NCBI GenBank assembly: GCA_963682175.1
Contig: OY821771.1
Coordinates: 42,552,201-42,616,200, forward strand
Length of the DNA: 64,000 nt
Reading direction: 5' to 3'
Source of the DNA: Triglochin maritima
Lineage: Eukaryota > Streptophyta > Magnoliopsida > Alismatales > Juncaginaceae
How positions within the stretch are numbered: the first letter of the stretch is position 1; each line of letters starts with the position of its first letter. Position numbers and translations under genes: made by a program. Under the pieces are notes generated by a model. That model was not told the DNA's origin and did not search any database. It worked only from the letters and a program-made list of their open reading frames with translations. Positions 13,601-23,484 of this stretch are shown here, one piece after another.

Positions 13601-13693
13601 ACTTCGCCGCTTCACGAAGTAGCACCAAAACCCGCGGATCCTGATTTCTCCGATTGGGACATGAGTTTGTATTACGAGGAATTTCCTCCTTAA
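10688..13693 (+). pseudogene. MULE transposase, FAR1/FHY3-like, three exons, damaged
   Basis: Exon 1 (ATG at 10688, in frame with an earlier ATG at 10619) to 11205 encodes a FAR1-type zinc-binding N-terminal domain (FFPSFEEAKAFY, GVVIRATLTCSKEG). Exon 2 (11279-11643) holds the start of the MULE RNase-H-like domain with the first Asp in CFDTTYITNKYDMP. Exon 3 (about 12400-13693) holds IITDQCGVI with the second Asp, STQRSESMNAFFDKY with the likely Glu, and a SWIM zinc finger (CDCRMF, then CCHVF). The last exon has a basic RRIGRPPTRRR stretch, probably nuclear or DNA-binding. Two defects are visible. The phase of the exon 2 donor and that of exon 3 disagree by one base near a run of seven C at 12405-12411. 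A TAA at 12536-12538 interrupts exon 3 in frame. The 756-bp second intron is mostly 22-bp repeats. Confidence 0.88.
11700..12370 (+). repeat. 22-bp tandem repeat array in transposase intron 2
   Basis: About thirty units of the form TCTGTTCGGAATAAGnnnnn or TCTGTTCGGATTAAGnnnnn fill the intron between the donor at 11644 and the acceptor at 12399. The 15-base core is nearly constant; the 7 bases after it vary (AAGTCTG, TGTTGTG, TGGTGGG). Read along the transposase sense strand, the unit is TGTTCGG(A/T)ATAAG-like. Confidence 0.95.
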
Positions 13694-13799
13694 TTTACAT
13701 TTTTTTGTTTTTTCCCGTTCTTGTAAAACCAACAAACTTGTAATTGTTGATACGTTGTGATCTGTAAATGGTTGTTATACAAGTTCAGTTCAGATTTAC

Positions 13800-15105
13800 T
13801 TGTGTCTGTTCGGAAATAGAAGACTGTGTTCGGAATAAGTTGTGAGCCTGTTCGGATTAAATGTTGCGGTTGTTCGGATTAAGTTGTGAGTCTGTTCGGA
13901 TTAAGTGTTGGGTCTGTTCGGAATAAGAAGACTGTGTTCGGAATAAGTAGTGAGCCTGTTCAGATTAAATGTTGCGTTTGTTCGGATTAAGTTGTGAGTC
14001 TGTTCGGATTAAGTGTTGCGTCTGTTCGGATTAAGTGTTGGGTCTGTTCGGAATAAGTGGTGGGTCTGTTCGGAATAAGAAGACTGTGTTCGGAATAAGT
14101 TGTGAGCCTGTTCGGATTAAATGTTGCGGTTGTTCGGATTAAGTTGTGAGTCTGTTCGGATTAAGTGTTGCGTCTGTTCGGATTAAGTGTTGGGTCTGTT
14201 CGGAATAAGTGGTGGGTCTGTTCGGAATAAGAAGACTGTGTTCGGAATAAGTTGTGAGCCTGTTCGGATTAAATGTTGCGGTTGTTCGGATTAAGTTGTG
14301 AGTCTATTCGGATTAAGTGTTGCGTCTGTTCGGATTAAGTGTTGGGTCTGTTCGGAATAAGAAGACTGTGTTCGGAATAAGTAGTGAGCCTGTTCGGATT
14401 AAATGTTGCGTTTGTTCGGATTAAGTTGTGAGTCTGTTCGGATTAAGTGTTGCGTCTGTTCGGATTAAGTGTTGGGTCTGTTCGGAATAAGTGTTGGGTC
14501 TGTTCGGAATAAGAAGACTGTGTTCGGAATAAGTAGTGAGCCTGTTCGGATTAAATGTTACGTTTGTTCAGATTAAGTTGTGAGTCTGTTCGGATTAAGT
14601 GTTGCGTCTGTTCGGATTAAGTGTTGGGTCTGTTCGGAATAAGAAGACTGTGTTCGGAATAAGTAGTGAGCCTGTTCGGATTAAATGTTACGTTTGTTCG
14701 GATTAAGTTGTGAGTCTGTTCGGATTAAGTGTTGCGTCTGTTCGGATTAAGTGTTGCGTCTGTTCGGATTAAGTGTTGGGTCTGTTCGGAATAAGAAGAC
14801 TGTGTTCGGAATAAGTAGTGAGCCTGTTCGGATTAAATGTTGCGTTTGTTCGGAATAAGTTGTGAGTCTGTTCGGATTAAGTGTTGCGTCTGTTCGGATT
14901 AAGTGTTGGGTCTGTTCGGAATAAGTGGTGGGTCTGTTCGGAATAAGAAGACTGTGTTCGGAATAAGTTGTGAGCCTGTTCGGATTAAATGTTGCGGTTG
15001 TTCGGATTAAGTTGTGAGTCTGTTCGGATTAAGTGTTGCGTCTGTTCGGATTAAGTGTTGGGTCTGTTCGGAATAAGAAGACTGTCTGTTCGGAATAAAG
15101 TTAGC
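13800..15105 (+). repeat. 22-bp satellite array with higher-order structure, between the two MULE genes
   Basis: About sixty monomers such as TCTGTTCGGATTAAGTGTTG plus two bases stand in line from the transposase 3' end to the protease 3' end. A marker monomer, GAAGACTGTG, recurs at 13819, 13927, 14079, 14231, 14361, 14513, 14643, 14795, 14947 and 15077. The spacings are 108, 152, 152, 130, 152, 130, 152, 152 and 130 bp, differing by multiples of 22, so blocks of five, six and seven monomers were multiplied as units. Confidence 0.95.
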
Positions 15106-15224
15106 TTAAGAATGACATTGGTAATGTTTGTATTTTTACATGTAAATAGTTTGTGAACTGAATATGTAAACATTTTGTACATGTAAACCAAAAAATAAAC
15201 AAAACTAAAAATATCTTTGTCTGT

Positions 15225-18200
15225 TTAGACCTGCACACACGACCGACGATCCCTAAGTAACATGACCGCCAATTCACCCCTGATAGAGTGGATCGTATTG
15301 GGGTCCTTCTCCTTCGTAGGGTCAACAATCAACATTAGGCACCTTATCCAGTATAAAACGAAGGCGCCGCAATCGTTGCTCCCCGGTGGTTGTTGTTGGC
15401 TCTCTTTCCTCAGGATTCTCAGGGGCCAGTCGACCTTGAGTAGATCCCTCCAGTATACAGCCGCATCCGCTGCTGCACATTCATGTAGGCCTACAGTCTG
15501 CTCCGGATCATCACCTTCGCCTAGCTCCCTAGAGAGACTGTTGAATGCCAAAATCTCTTTGGACGGGCCATAGACAACCACCAGTGTCCAATGACCTGAA
15601 GACCAGCATGGTTGGGCGATCACGGTCTGTGTTGGAGACGCACCTACGATTTTAGGGAGGATAAAATCATCAACTTCTCTGCCTTGCCCTCCAAGAATTC
15701 GCCCCGACTCGAATGTGGATATGCATATAACTTTTTCTGGGTGGCGTCTTTCTTCGAGCACCGATAGCATAACGTCGATAGTTTCATCGCTAATATCCAT
15801 CCTAGGCGTTATAAGCTCCTTCAGGTCGGAGCGTTTTAAACTGCACATATCGCCTCTCCAGATGACCTCCCTATTGTCCTTGTTGGGTTCGGTCAGGTTC
15901 AGTAGCATTTTGACCTCATCAACTGACAACGTGCCCAATGCAGGCATGTCAACATCCGGCCTTTTTTTCTTCAGGCTCCTTTGAGCCGCTCTATCTTTTC
16001 TTTTTTGCTCTTCTTCCTTCTTATTCTTCTTGGCCAGATGTTCGCCTTCCTTCAGCTGCTGCTCAACGGTGGCCATCGAGCGTTTTCTTTTCGCGACCCA
16101 GTTTGCTATCTGGGCCTTTCTTTCTTCTTCCTTCTCCTTCTTCTTCTCTTCCTCCTTCTCCAGCATTTTCCTCTTTTCTCCCATCTTCCTCTCCTCCTCC
16201 CTCTTCTCCTCTTCTTCCTTCTTCCTTTCCTCCTCCCTTTTTCTCTCACATTCCTCCTCCTCCCTCTTCCTCTTTTCTCGTTCCTCCTCCTCCTTCCTCT
16301 TCTTCTTTTCTCGTTCCTCCTCCTCCTTCCTCTTCTTCTCTTCTTCTTCCTCCTCCCTCCTCTTTTCTTCTTCCTCCTCCTCCCTCCTCTTTTCTTCTTC
16401 CTCCTCCTCCCTCCTCTTTTCTTCTTCCTCCTCCTTCCTCTTTTTTTCTTCTTCTTCTTCATCCTCCTTCCTCTTCCTATTCTCTTCTTCCTCCGCCTCC
16501 CTCTTCTTCCTATTCTCCTCCTCTTGCTCTCGCTCGTTCTCCCCACCAGGGACTCCAATTGTCCCTGTCCCTCGAAGATATATAATATCTTTCCTGAGCC
16601 TCCCAGACTCTTCCTGGGAAATCCTCAGTTCTTCCCTGAGGTCGTGTACCTGTTCTGTGGCCTTCTTAAGGGCAGCTTCGGCCCTCAGCCATTTTGTCTT
16701 CACCTCACTCAGCTCCAATTCTTGGAGCAGCGGGTCGCATGGAATGCTGCAGTCTGCCAGTTGGAGCCTTGGCAAACTGACGGTTGAAGTTGAGCTCTTT
16801 CGAACAGGACCAATAAGTTGCAGCTCCCTTTCACTCAGGTCGAACGTGCCGTCGTAAATCCGATGTAAGGTAATTCCACGTTCCTCCCATTTCCTCAGGG
16901 TTAATCGTTTCCCAAACATCTCCGTCCATCTTTTCATCCGTGGGAAAACTCCAGTTCTGGGCTCCCCCAATTTAAATTTCTCACAAAGCCACACCTTCAA
17001 ATGGAAAGGAAAAAAATGAGAACTACTATACCAACGTACCTTCATATTCGAAAGACAACTGAATCCGAACATACATTAAACGTAAACCGAACAGACACCC
17101 AACTTAATCCGAACAGACGGACTTCTTATTCCGAACAGACACACGTCTTATTCCGAACAGACCCACCACTTAATCCGAACAGACCCACCCCTTAATGCGA
17201 ACAGACTCACCATGTATTTCGAACTGACTCACAATGTATTCCGAACTGACTCACAATGTATTCCGAACAGACCCAACACTTAATCCGAACAACCCCACCA
17301 CATATTCCGAACAGCCCCACCACTTAATCCGAACAGACTCACAACATATTCCGAACAGACTCACAACGTATTCCGAACAGACCCACCACTTAATCCGAAC
17401 AGACGCACCACCTCACCCGAACAGACGCACCACTTAATCCGAACAGACGCACCACTTAATCCGAACAGACGCACCACTTAATCCGAACAGACACCCAACT
17501 TAATCCGAACAGACTCACCACTTAATCCGAACAAACGCACCACTTAATCCGAACAGACACCCAACTTAATCCGAACAGACGCACCACTTATTCCGAACAG
17601 ACTCACCACTTAATCCGAACAGACACCCAACTTAATCCGAACAGACGCACCACTTATTCCGAACAGACTCACCACTTAATCCGAACAGACCCACCACTTA
17701 ACCCCAACAGACCCACCACTTAACCCGAACAGACCCACCATTTAATCCGAACGGACCCACCACTTAATCCGAACAGACCCACCACTTAATCCGAACAGAC
17801 TCACAACGTATTCCGAACAGACACACATCGTCTTCCGAAAAGAACAAAAACAAAAAAAGAGGAAGAGAGGAAGTGTGAAGCAGGAACAAAAACTTACGTG
17901 TAGTATGGCAACACAACCTTCGACGTTCCCCTGCCGCATTATGAAATTCCCTGCCTTTTTCCTCTCCTGCAGTTCTAAACTTGCTTTCTCGAGGCCTCCA
18001 ACCAGGGTTTTGTGAACTGCACTTGCCCATGCGTAGCTGCTTAGGCGTTTGATGTTCCTCAGAGGGTGCATGAACCATTCCTTCGGTCGCAGCGTTCCAT
18101 CATAGAACAAAAAATTGTTGAAGATGAAAGAAATCAGGAGACGAACGTACTCCTCCGTCTCGCCCATGGTACTGTTTGCCATGAGATGAACTAAAAGTTG

Positions 18201-18658
18201 GGTGTTGTCAAGGTTCACCCCATCTCGCTTCTGGACGCGCAATGGTTCCATCACCACGGCCTTCCCGTGCGTACGTAACCCCAAAATTAGGGCGATGTCT
18301 TCCGGTGTAAGGGGAACTACCCCTGATCCTATTCTCAGCCCCACCTCCTCCGTATCGTAGTGCTCGACGAACCAACCGACTATTTCGTTGTCCGTCGTAA
18401 TGTTAGGAAGGTTTAGGAAGTGACCGAATGGGGTGCTACGGAAAGCCTCCTTCTCCACCTTATTCATCCGGTCAAACTGCTTTCGGATGGCCTTCCAGGA
18501 GCATCGTGATTCCCGGAAGTAGTACGTGGTTCCCTAAAACCAATAATTTAATAAACGGAAGTTCATCAAAAAAAATAACGACCCAGGGAAAGAAAAAATT
18601 AGAGACCCACCGGTTCTGGGACGTGTTCGATATCGACGGCCGGAGTTGAAGATTCCAT
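15225..18658 (-). CDS. Ulp1-like cysteine protease (C48) carried by the MULE, three exons
   Basis: Exons are 18658-18611, 18533-17898 and 16994-15225 (stop at 15225-15227); introns follow GT-AG and all junctions are phase 0, giving about 817 residues. Exon 1 is short ([10 protein letters not shown]). Exon 2 resembles the plant mobile domain ([20 protein letters not shown]). Exon 3 begins [12 protein letters not shown], continues into a coiled coil and a long Glu/Lys/Arg-rich stretch, and ends in a Ulp1 fold: GHWTLVVV with His about residue 696, AFNSLS at the position of the usual Asp (about 713), and [12 protein letters not shown] with the nucleophile Cys about 770 and a preceding Gln. The family removes SUMO or related modifiers; TE-borne copies have no settled role. 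The His-to-Asp-position spacing of 17 fits Ulp1, but that residue is Asn here, so activity may be altered. Intron 2 is filled with 22-bp repeats. Confidence 0.85.
16110..16540 (-). repeat. Coding minisatellite: Glu/Lys/Arg-rich repeat in the protease gene
   Basis: On the minus strand this part of exon 3 encodes runs of E interrupted by KR or RR. The cleanest piece, about 16340-16440, has a 27-bp unit (nine codons, EEEEEEKRR type) repeated about three times. Purine asymmetry is almost complete, so the opposite strand also looks open as Ser/Phe/Leu-rich frames. The stretch probably forms a highly charged helix. Confidence 0.85.
17070..17850 (-). repeat. 22-bp tandem repeat array in protease intron 2
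   Basis: About thirty-five units read CTTAATCCGAACAGACnnnnn on the plus strand. On the sense strand of the protease gene they read GTCTGTTCGGATTAAG, the same sense orientation as the array in the transposase intron. The array lies between the donor at 17897 and the acceptor at 16995. Confidence 0.95.
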
Positions 18659-18998
18659 TATCGTTTACAAGGTGCGCTTCACAGGGAAAGAAAGTCGGGA
18701 AAGCTTCACAGGTGCGCTTCCTACGTTCACAGGTAAGAAAGAAAGAAAGCGAGAGTCTCCCTTTTGTTCTGGATATGTTATCTTCCTCGGTATCCGAACC
18801 GTCGTTCGTAGGGTGTCTGCCGCTGTCTAATCTGGAAACGAACCGTCCTTCTTCGAAAACCGTCAAAAAAAAATTAAAACAATTTGAGGCGCGTTCGGAA
18901 GGAAAGCGTGACATGGCAATCCGAGTAGACGCTGACTCAGCCACTTTTTGAAGCCACGTAGGGCGCGTCCGTGACGCCCGCGTCCGTGTATAAGGACT

Positions 18999-19008
18999 CT
19001 TTTTGTTG
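18999..19008 (+). repeat. Candidate target-site duplication, right side of MULE
   Basis: CTTTTTGTTG repeats the sequence at 10389-10398. Outside it the DNA returns to ordinary AT-rich sequence without 22-bp units. Confidence 0.55.
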
Positions 19009-22000
19009 TGTTTCATTCTCGTCTACATCAATTAGCTTGAGATCAAAAGACGTAATTCTCATTCTTTTTTTTTTTTTTTTGATAGGTACGTTATTCTCAT
19101 TTTTGGTATGTATATAGCGTCAGGGATTCAAATCTGACCCCAAAAGCAATATAGATTTGGACCTGCCAATAAATCAATAACAGGACCAAAACCCATTGAT
19201 TCAACATTATACGTTCTTATTTTTTTTGTTAATTTCAACTTGGAACAGGTCTTGTGATTAACCACGAGGTTTTCTGAACTAGAATTTCGATATTTAATTT
19301 TTTTAAACCAATCCTGCTCAATATATAACATATATGATCCTATACTTAAAAAACTGAGCCACAATAAAGGTTTGGAGGTGAATTTGGCTCTAGACATATA
19401 TATGGTCATGAAGATAATATAGACAATCCATTAGGTTTTATCTTGCCTTCTGCGTGTATTATATCAAAAAATGACGTCAGTACATTTCTTGATACATATC
19501 GTTTAATTTCCAACTATTAGAAATTTAGAATGTATGACTATGAGGTGACTACGTTAGGTTATCGTTTAGGTGGTTCGGTTTGAAAAATAGTATAATGCAG
19601 TACAACCTAACTAAATTAGATTATCATCTTTTCAGATGATGTGTTCCACACTAAGTGCTACCAGCCCACCAATTGAAGGTATATATATAATTACTTAGAA
19701 CCCCCACCATAGCCATTTGCACTAGGTCGGTATTATTTTTCCCAATGAAGTAGCATCTTTCGTTGATTTGTGGATTAGAATTGGATTAGCAGTTACACTG
19801 GGTGTTACTCAAAATAAATAAAGCAATCACTGAAAAGAACATATGAAGTCGTAATCGTGACCTAGCACTTAGTGTGATAGGAACTGTATTTTTTGGTATA
19901 GGTTTCTCATAATAAGTTAGCACAAATTTGATTGCTCAAACTAGTTGGATAATGATAATTTGTTAAAGTTTAATTACAAAAGTGAATGAATGGTTTTATA
20001 AAAAAATAATGAATGGAATTAAATCATGGGATTCATATAATGTGGCTTGTAAGAAAGTAATAAAAAAACATTCACCAAATATGCATTGCCACACCGTTTA
20101 TCAGCACATGTTTGCACGATCGAGCTTAACCATGCAGGCATGCACCTTCATCTATTTATTTTCAGAAAAATATATATACACGTTTTCCGGTCTATTTCCA
20201 CTCATCAGTCATCGCTGCACCGTTTCCCAACATATAAAATGAATATTTATATGTTTGAATATTACAAGAAACGCATAACTTGAGAACCTCTTTGAACAAT
20301 TAACTTTTTATTTTATTTTACTCTTTGCAGTGAGCCTGTGATACATAGGCAAGTTTTTTTTTTGCATATATATAAAAAAAGAAGACAAATTGCAACAAAG
20401 ATAAGATTTTTGCCGAATCCCAAAAACAAAAAAACAAAAATAGTGGACAGGTAATATAAGCCTTGCAATTCCAATCAACACTAGAGATCAAAAGGAAAGG
20501 TGCCACACTGACATACTTGAATCTGATTCTCTGGCTTTTCCCTTCCATATTTTGATCAACATGCATTATTTCACAGAATCCTCAATCACATCTACAATGT
20601 GAAACACACAAACAAAGACACAAAAGTTGTCAACAATATGCCATGTACCTCTCCCTACTCTTCCACACAATCAATAACACTACCACACACCCAAAGGCCA
20701 CAAAGACTTGGCCTCCCTTGCAACCATATTTTTCAATTTCATGCATGACTGTGACCACCAATTTTGCTCATTAAATTCAAAAAGCTACCCAATGCATGTG
20801 AAACATCATTTAAACCAAAAAGGTGAGGTAGCAAGGCAAGCATGAGGCTAAAGTGCTTCAACGTGATGACAACTTTCTAACTCCATTGTGGTCTTTGTGA
20901 GAGCTAGAGGATGATTGTATCCTTTTTTGTGGTCTTTCTTTGGATCCATCTAGAATCCAGATTTCCACCCACAAACTTCAACATCTACGTGCCTTCATCA
21001 TCTTTAATTTGTTTACTAAATGTAACCCTTCCATCTAGGAAAATAAAGTTTGGGGTGGTTGTGTTGATCTTTTCAGCTTACCTATTCAACTGTTTTTGTT
21101 TATTTCTGTATGCCATATTATGTATTGTGGTTGTTTTAGGTTAAGGCTAAGATATTCTACCTTGTTTACCGTTTGTTGATCCTGTGGTAGAAATCAGAAG
21201 TCAGAACACATTAGTTCGGGTAAGTTGTAACTTCGAAGGCAATAAAGGGTCATATATATCTCATTTTGCTAGATATCTATGGACTTAATGAGTGACATTT
21301 GCATAACAATAATATCTGAAGAACTGAAGATTATATATTGTTGTTACTCAATTTTTTGTCATTGAATTTTTTTTGGGACTAAAGTTCTAAAATATATTCA
21401 ACAAAAATTAAATAATTAAATTGGTTGGAAGAAATATCACAATATTTTTTGTCCTCTATTTTGAATTGAGATATCATGATGATGCTAACATTTTATTATT
21501 TTTCAAAATTCCTTTTTTGTGTGTCGGATTTTTGTTAAAAATCAAATAATGCAAAATAGAATATATAACATCAAATCCACAACTTTGATCAAACCATCGC
21601 AGAAACCTAAGGATTCCAAAGGAAAACCATATTATTCAAGAAAGAACATTATAGTGGAGACTTTGGTGCAGAAACTTCTAAATTTTAGAAAATAAAATAA
21701 AAACCAATACTACTGATTTATTTGCTAATAAAACCAACAAATACAACTGATACACACTTATGATCAAATGGTCCATCGAAACAAAGGAAACCAATACGAC
21801 TGAATTATTTGTAAATAAAAACTCTCTTTCGAGCTGATGTTAAATGGTGATTATCTTTTAAAAGTCAAGACAAAAGACATATTAGTAAATGAACATGCTG
21901 ATGCCACTGAAAGCCCCTGTTCACTAACTTAAGAAATAAGAAACGATAGCAAACCTTTTCCAAAACAAAGAGCCGAAAAGTCAAGCCGAGCCATTACCAC

Positions 22001-22084
22001 CGCACTACACCATCGGGGATCGACAATTTCCGACCCTCCAATACTCGGATCCCCCGATCCACCAACCCGACTACTTCTCCAACC
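19009..22084. other. Intergenic region upstream of the ERF gene; nothing recognised
   Basis: About 3 kb of AT-rich DNA with a T-run at 19064-19079 and no conserved protein in any frame. No element ends could be defined. It may include distal regulatory DNA of the ERF gene. Confidence 0.4.
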
Positions 22085-22254
22085 ACCGACACCATTCAGT
22101 AACCATCCCGGCACGTGTCCGTAAAACCTCCACTTGGCGAAGCATTATTGGTCGAAGGGAGTAGTTGAAGAGGGATGGGAAGGAATCCTTGGGTTCGAAG
22201 CGAAGCGGTGAGAATAGACAACCCATGACTGCTTGGGTTAAGTGCGTATAAAAG
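22085..22254 (+). promoter_or_regulatory. ERF gene promoter: DRE core, ABRE/G-box and TATA box
   Basis: ACCGAC (DRE/CRT core) is at 22085-22090, CACGTGTC (ABRE/G-box) at 22112-22119 and TATAAAAG at 22247-22254. The spacing to the ATG at 22705 leaves a pyrimidine-rich leader of about 420 nt. DRE plus ABRE next to each other is the classic arrangement in drought, cold and ABA-responsive plant promoters. Function is inferred from motifs only. Confidence 0.6.
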
Positions 22255-22704
22255 CTCCCAACTCGCCTGTAATTTTCCCCCAGAGAGCCACCTTCAATTG
22301 TGAGGTTGAGACTTCCACTTCCAAACAAGCTCCAGCTTACCCCCTCTTCTCCGGTGGTGATCTTCTTCCCCTCTCCTCACTGGTTTTCTTTCTGTAACTT
22401 CTTCTTTTGCAGGAAATTTGCTTAGGTTTTTTTTTCCTTGGAGATTTAGAGGTTCAGACAGAGATCCAGATAGTTTTTCATTTTTCTTATCTGAGAGATT
22501 CCTGTCTTTTTTCTGGACTCCTCAGCCTTTCTTTTTCCCCCTTCTCCTAAAAAGAGGTTTCTTTTTGCCAAAACCTCTCCCGTTTCCCTGATCTTTAATT
22601 TTATTAAGACTCAGGAGGGTATCTATCTATATCTCTATCTATCCATCCATCTCTTCTTCTACAAAAATATTTTGTCTTTTATTTCTTTGGTTTCTAGAAA
22701 TATA

Positions 22705-23484
22705 ATGGCAACAGCTATAGACATGTTCAGTAGTAGTAATCCCCAACCCTTCGCCGACCCCTTCGGTGGGGAACTCATGCAAGCACTCCAACCTTTTATC
22801 AAAAGTGCTTCTCCTTCTCCCTCTCCTCCTCCCACGTTCCTCCCCCAACCCTACTCCACCATCCCCTCCCCCCTCACCCACCTCTCCCCAGCCCAGATCC
22901 TCCAAATCCAAGCCCAGATCCAACTCCCAAACATGTCCCCCCCGATCACCCTCCGCCGTCCCACCTGCCTCGGCCCACGGGCCCAGCCCATGAAGACCAC
23001 CACGGCCCCATCCAAGCCCACCAAGCTCTACCGCGGTGTCCGCCAACGCCACTGGGGCAAGTGGGTCGCCGAGATCCGTCTACCCAAAAACCGGACCCGA
23101 TTATGGCTCGGAACCTTCGACACCGCCGAGGACGCCGCCATGGCCTACGATTGCGCCGCCTACAAGCTCCGCGGCGACTACGCGCGCCTCAACTTCCCCG
23201 ACCGGAAGCACTCCTCCTCCCTCCCCTCCGCCGTCGACGCCAAGCTGCACGCCATCTGCCAGAACCTTTCCAAGGCCCAATCCGGCCCGGGAAGAGCCCA
23301 GGTCGAGGTGTCGTCTGGGCCGGATGAGGCCAAGTCCGATAACGGCGAGGAATCGAGTTCCGGGTCGGATCTGAGCTTCCTTAGCTTTTCGGAGGAGCCG
23401 TGGGGGGAGATCTCCAATCCGCCGCTGTACAAGTTTCCGTCGTATGAGATCGATTGGGATTCCATTCTAGGGTCGTGTAGTTAG
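22705..23484 (+). CDS. AP2/ERF transcription factor, DREB A-6 / RAP2.4-like
   Basis: The single-exon gene encodes 259 residues from an ATG in good context (AATAATGGCA). An in-frame ATG 11 codons upstream (22672) exists, but the MATAIDMF start fits RAP2.4-type proteins. The N-terminus is Ser/Pro-rich with a Gln-containing [11 protein letters not shown] stretch. The AP2 domain covers about residues 109-165: [19 protein letters not shown], then [18 protein letters not shown] and [11 protein letters not shown]. The KWVAEIRLP segment (Val, then Leu) is typical of the DREB A-6 group, which binds DRE/GCC-box DNA in the nucleus. An acidic Ser-rich region and a C-terminal YEIDWDSIL motif are probably activation elements. 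Relatives act in abiotic stress, light and wound responses. Coding DNA is C-rich compared with its surroundings. No damage is visible, so it is likely functional. Confidence 0.93.
   Translation: MATAIDMFSSSNPQPFADPFGGELMQALQPFIKSASPSPSPPPTFLPQPYSTIPSPLTHLSPAQILQIQAQIQLPNMSPPITLRRPTCLGPRAQPMKTTTAPSKPTKLYRGVRQRHWGKWVAEIRLPKNRTRLWLGTFDTAEDAAMAYDCAAYKLRGDYARLNFPDRKHSSSLPSAVDAKLHAICQNLSKAQSGPGRAQVEVSSGPDEAKSDNGEESSSGSDLSFLSFSEEPWGEISNPPLYKFPSYEIDWDSILGSCS

Larger units (their letters stand above)
10399..18998. mobile_element. Mutator-like element with FAR1-type transposase and Ulp1-like protease
   Basis: About 8.6 kb lie between two CTTTTTGTTG direct repeats. Both ends carry GGACGCG 13-14 bp inside the edge (left GTGGACGCGCGCTGATGTGG; right, on the minus strand, ACGGACGCGGGCGTCACGG with a second GGACGCGCCC copy), so the terminal inverted repeats are weak and diverged. 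Inside are two convergent genes: a FAR1/MULE transposase (+) and a Ulp1-like protease gene (-). This cargo is known from plant 'Kaonashi'-type and related MULEs. Three arrays of one 22-bp monomer lie in the element. The inside-only distribution of these arrays and the matching end repeats support one unit. The transposase is damaged; the protease gene reads cleanly. Confidence 0.65.

Noticed and set aside
11700..15105. CRISPR-like array of short repeats
   Set aside because: The 22-bp units follow each other directly, with a 15-base core and 7 variable bases drawn from few types; there are no unique spacers, no cas genes, and the host is a plant.
15938..16857. Long Ser/Phe/Leu/Pro-rich frames on the plus strand
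   Set aside because: They are antisense shadows of the purine-rich Glu/Lys/Arg coding repeat in the protease gene.
22639..23465. Minus-strand frames over the ERF gene
   Set aside because: The plus strand encodes a complete AP2/ERF protein. The minus-strand frames follow from its C-rich codons.
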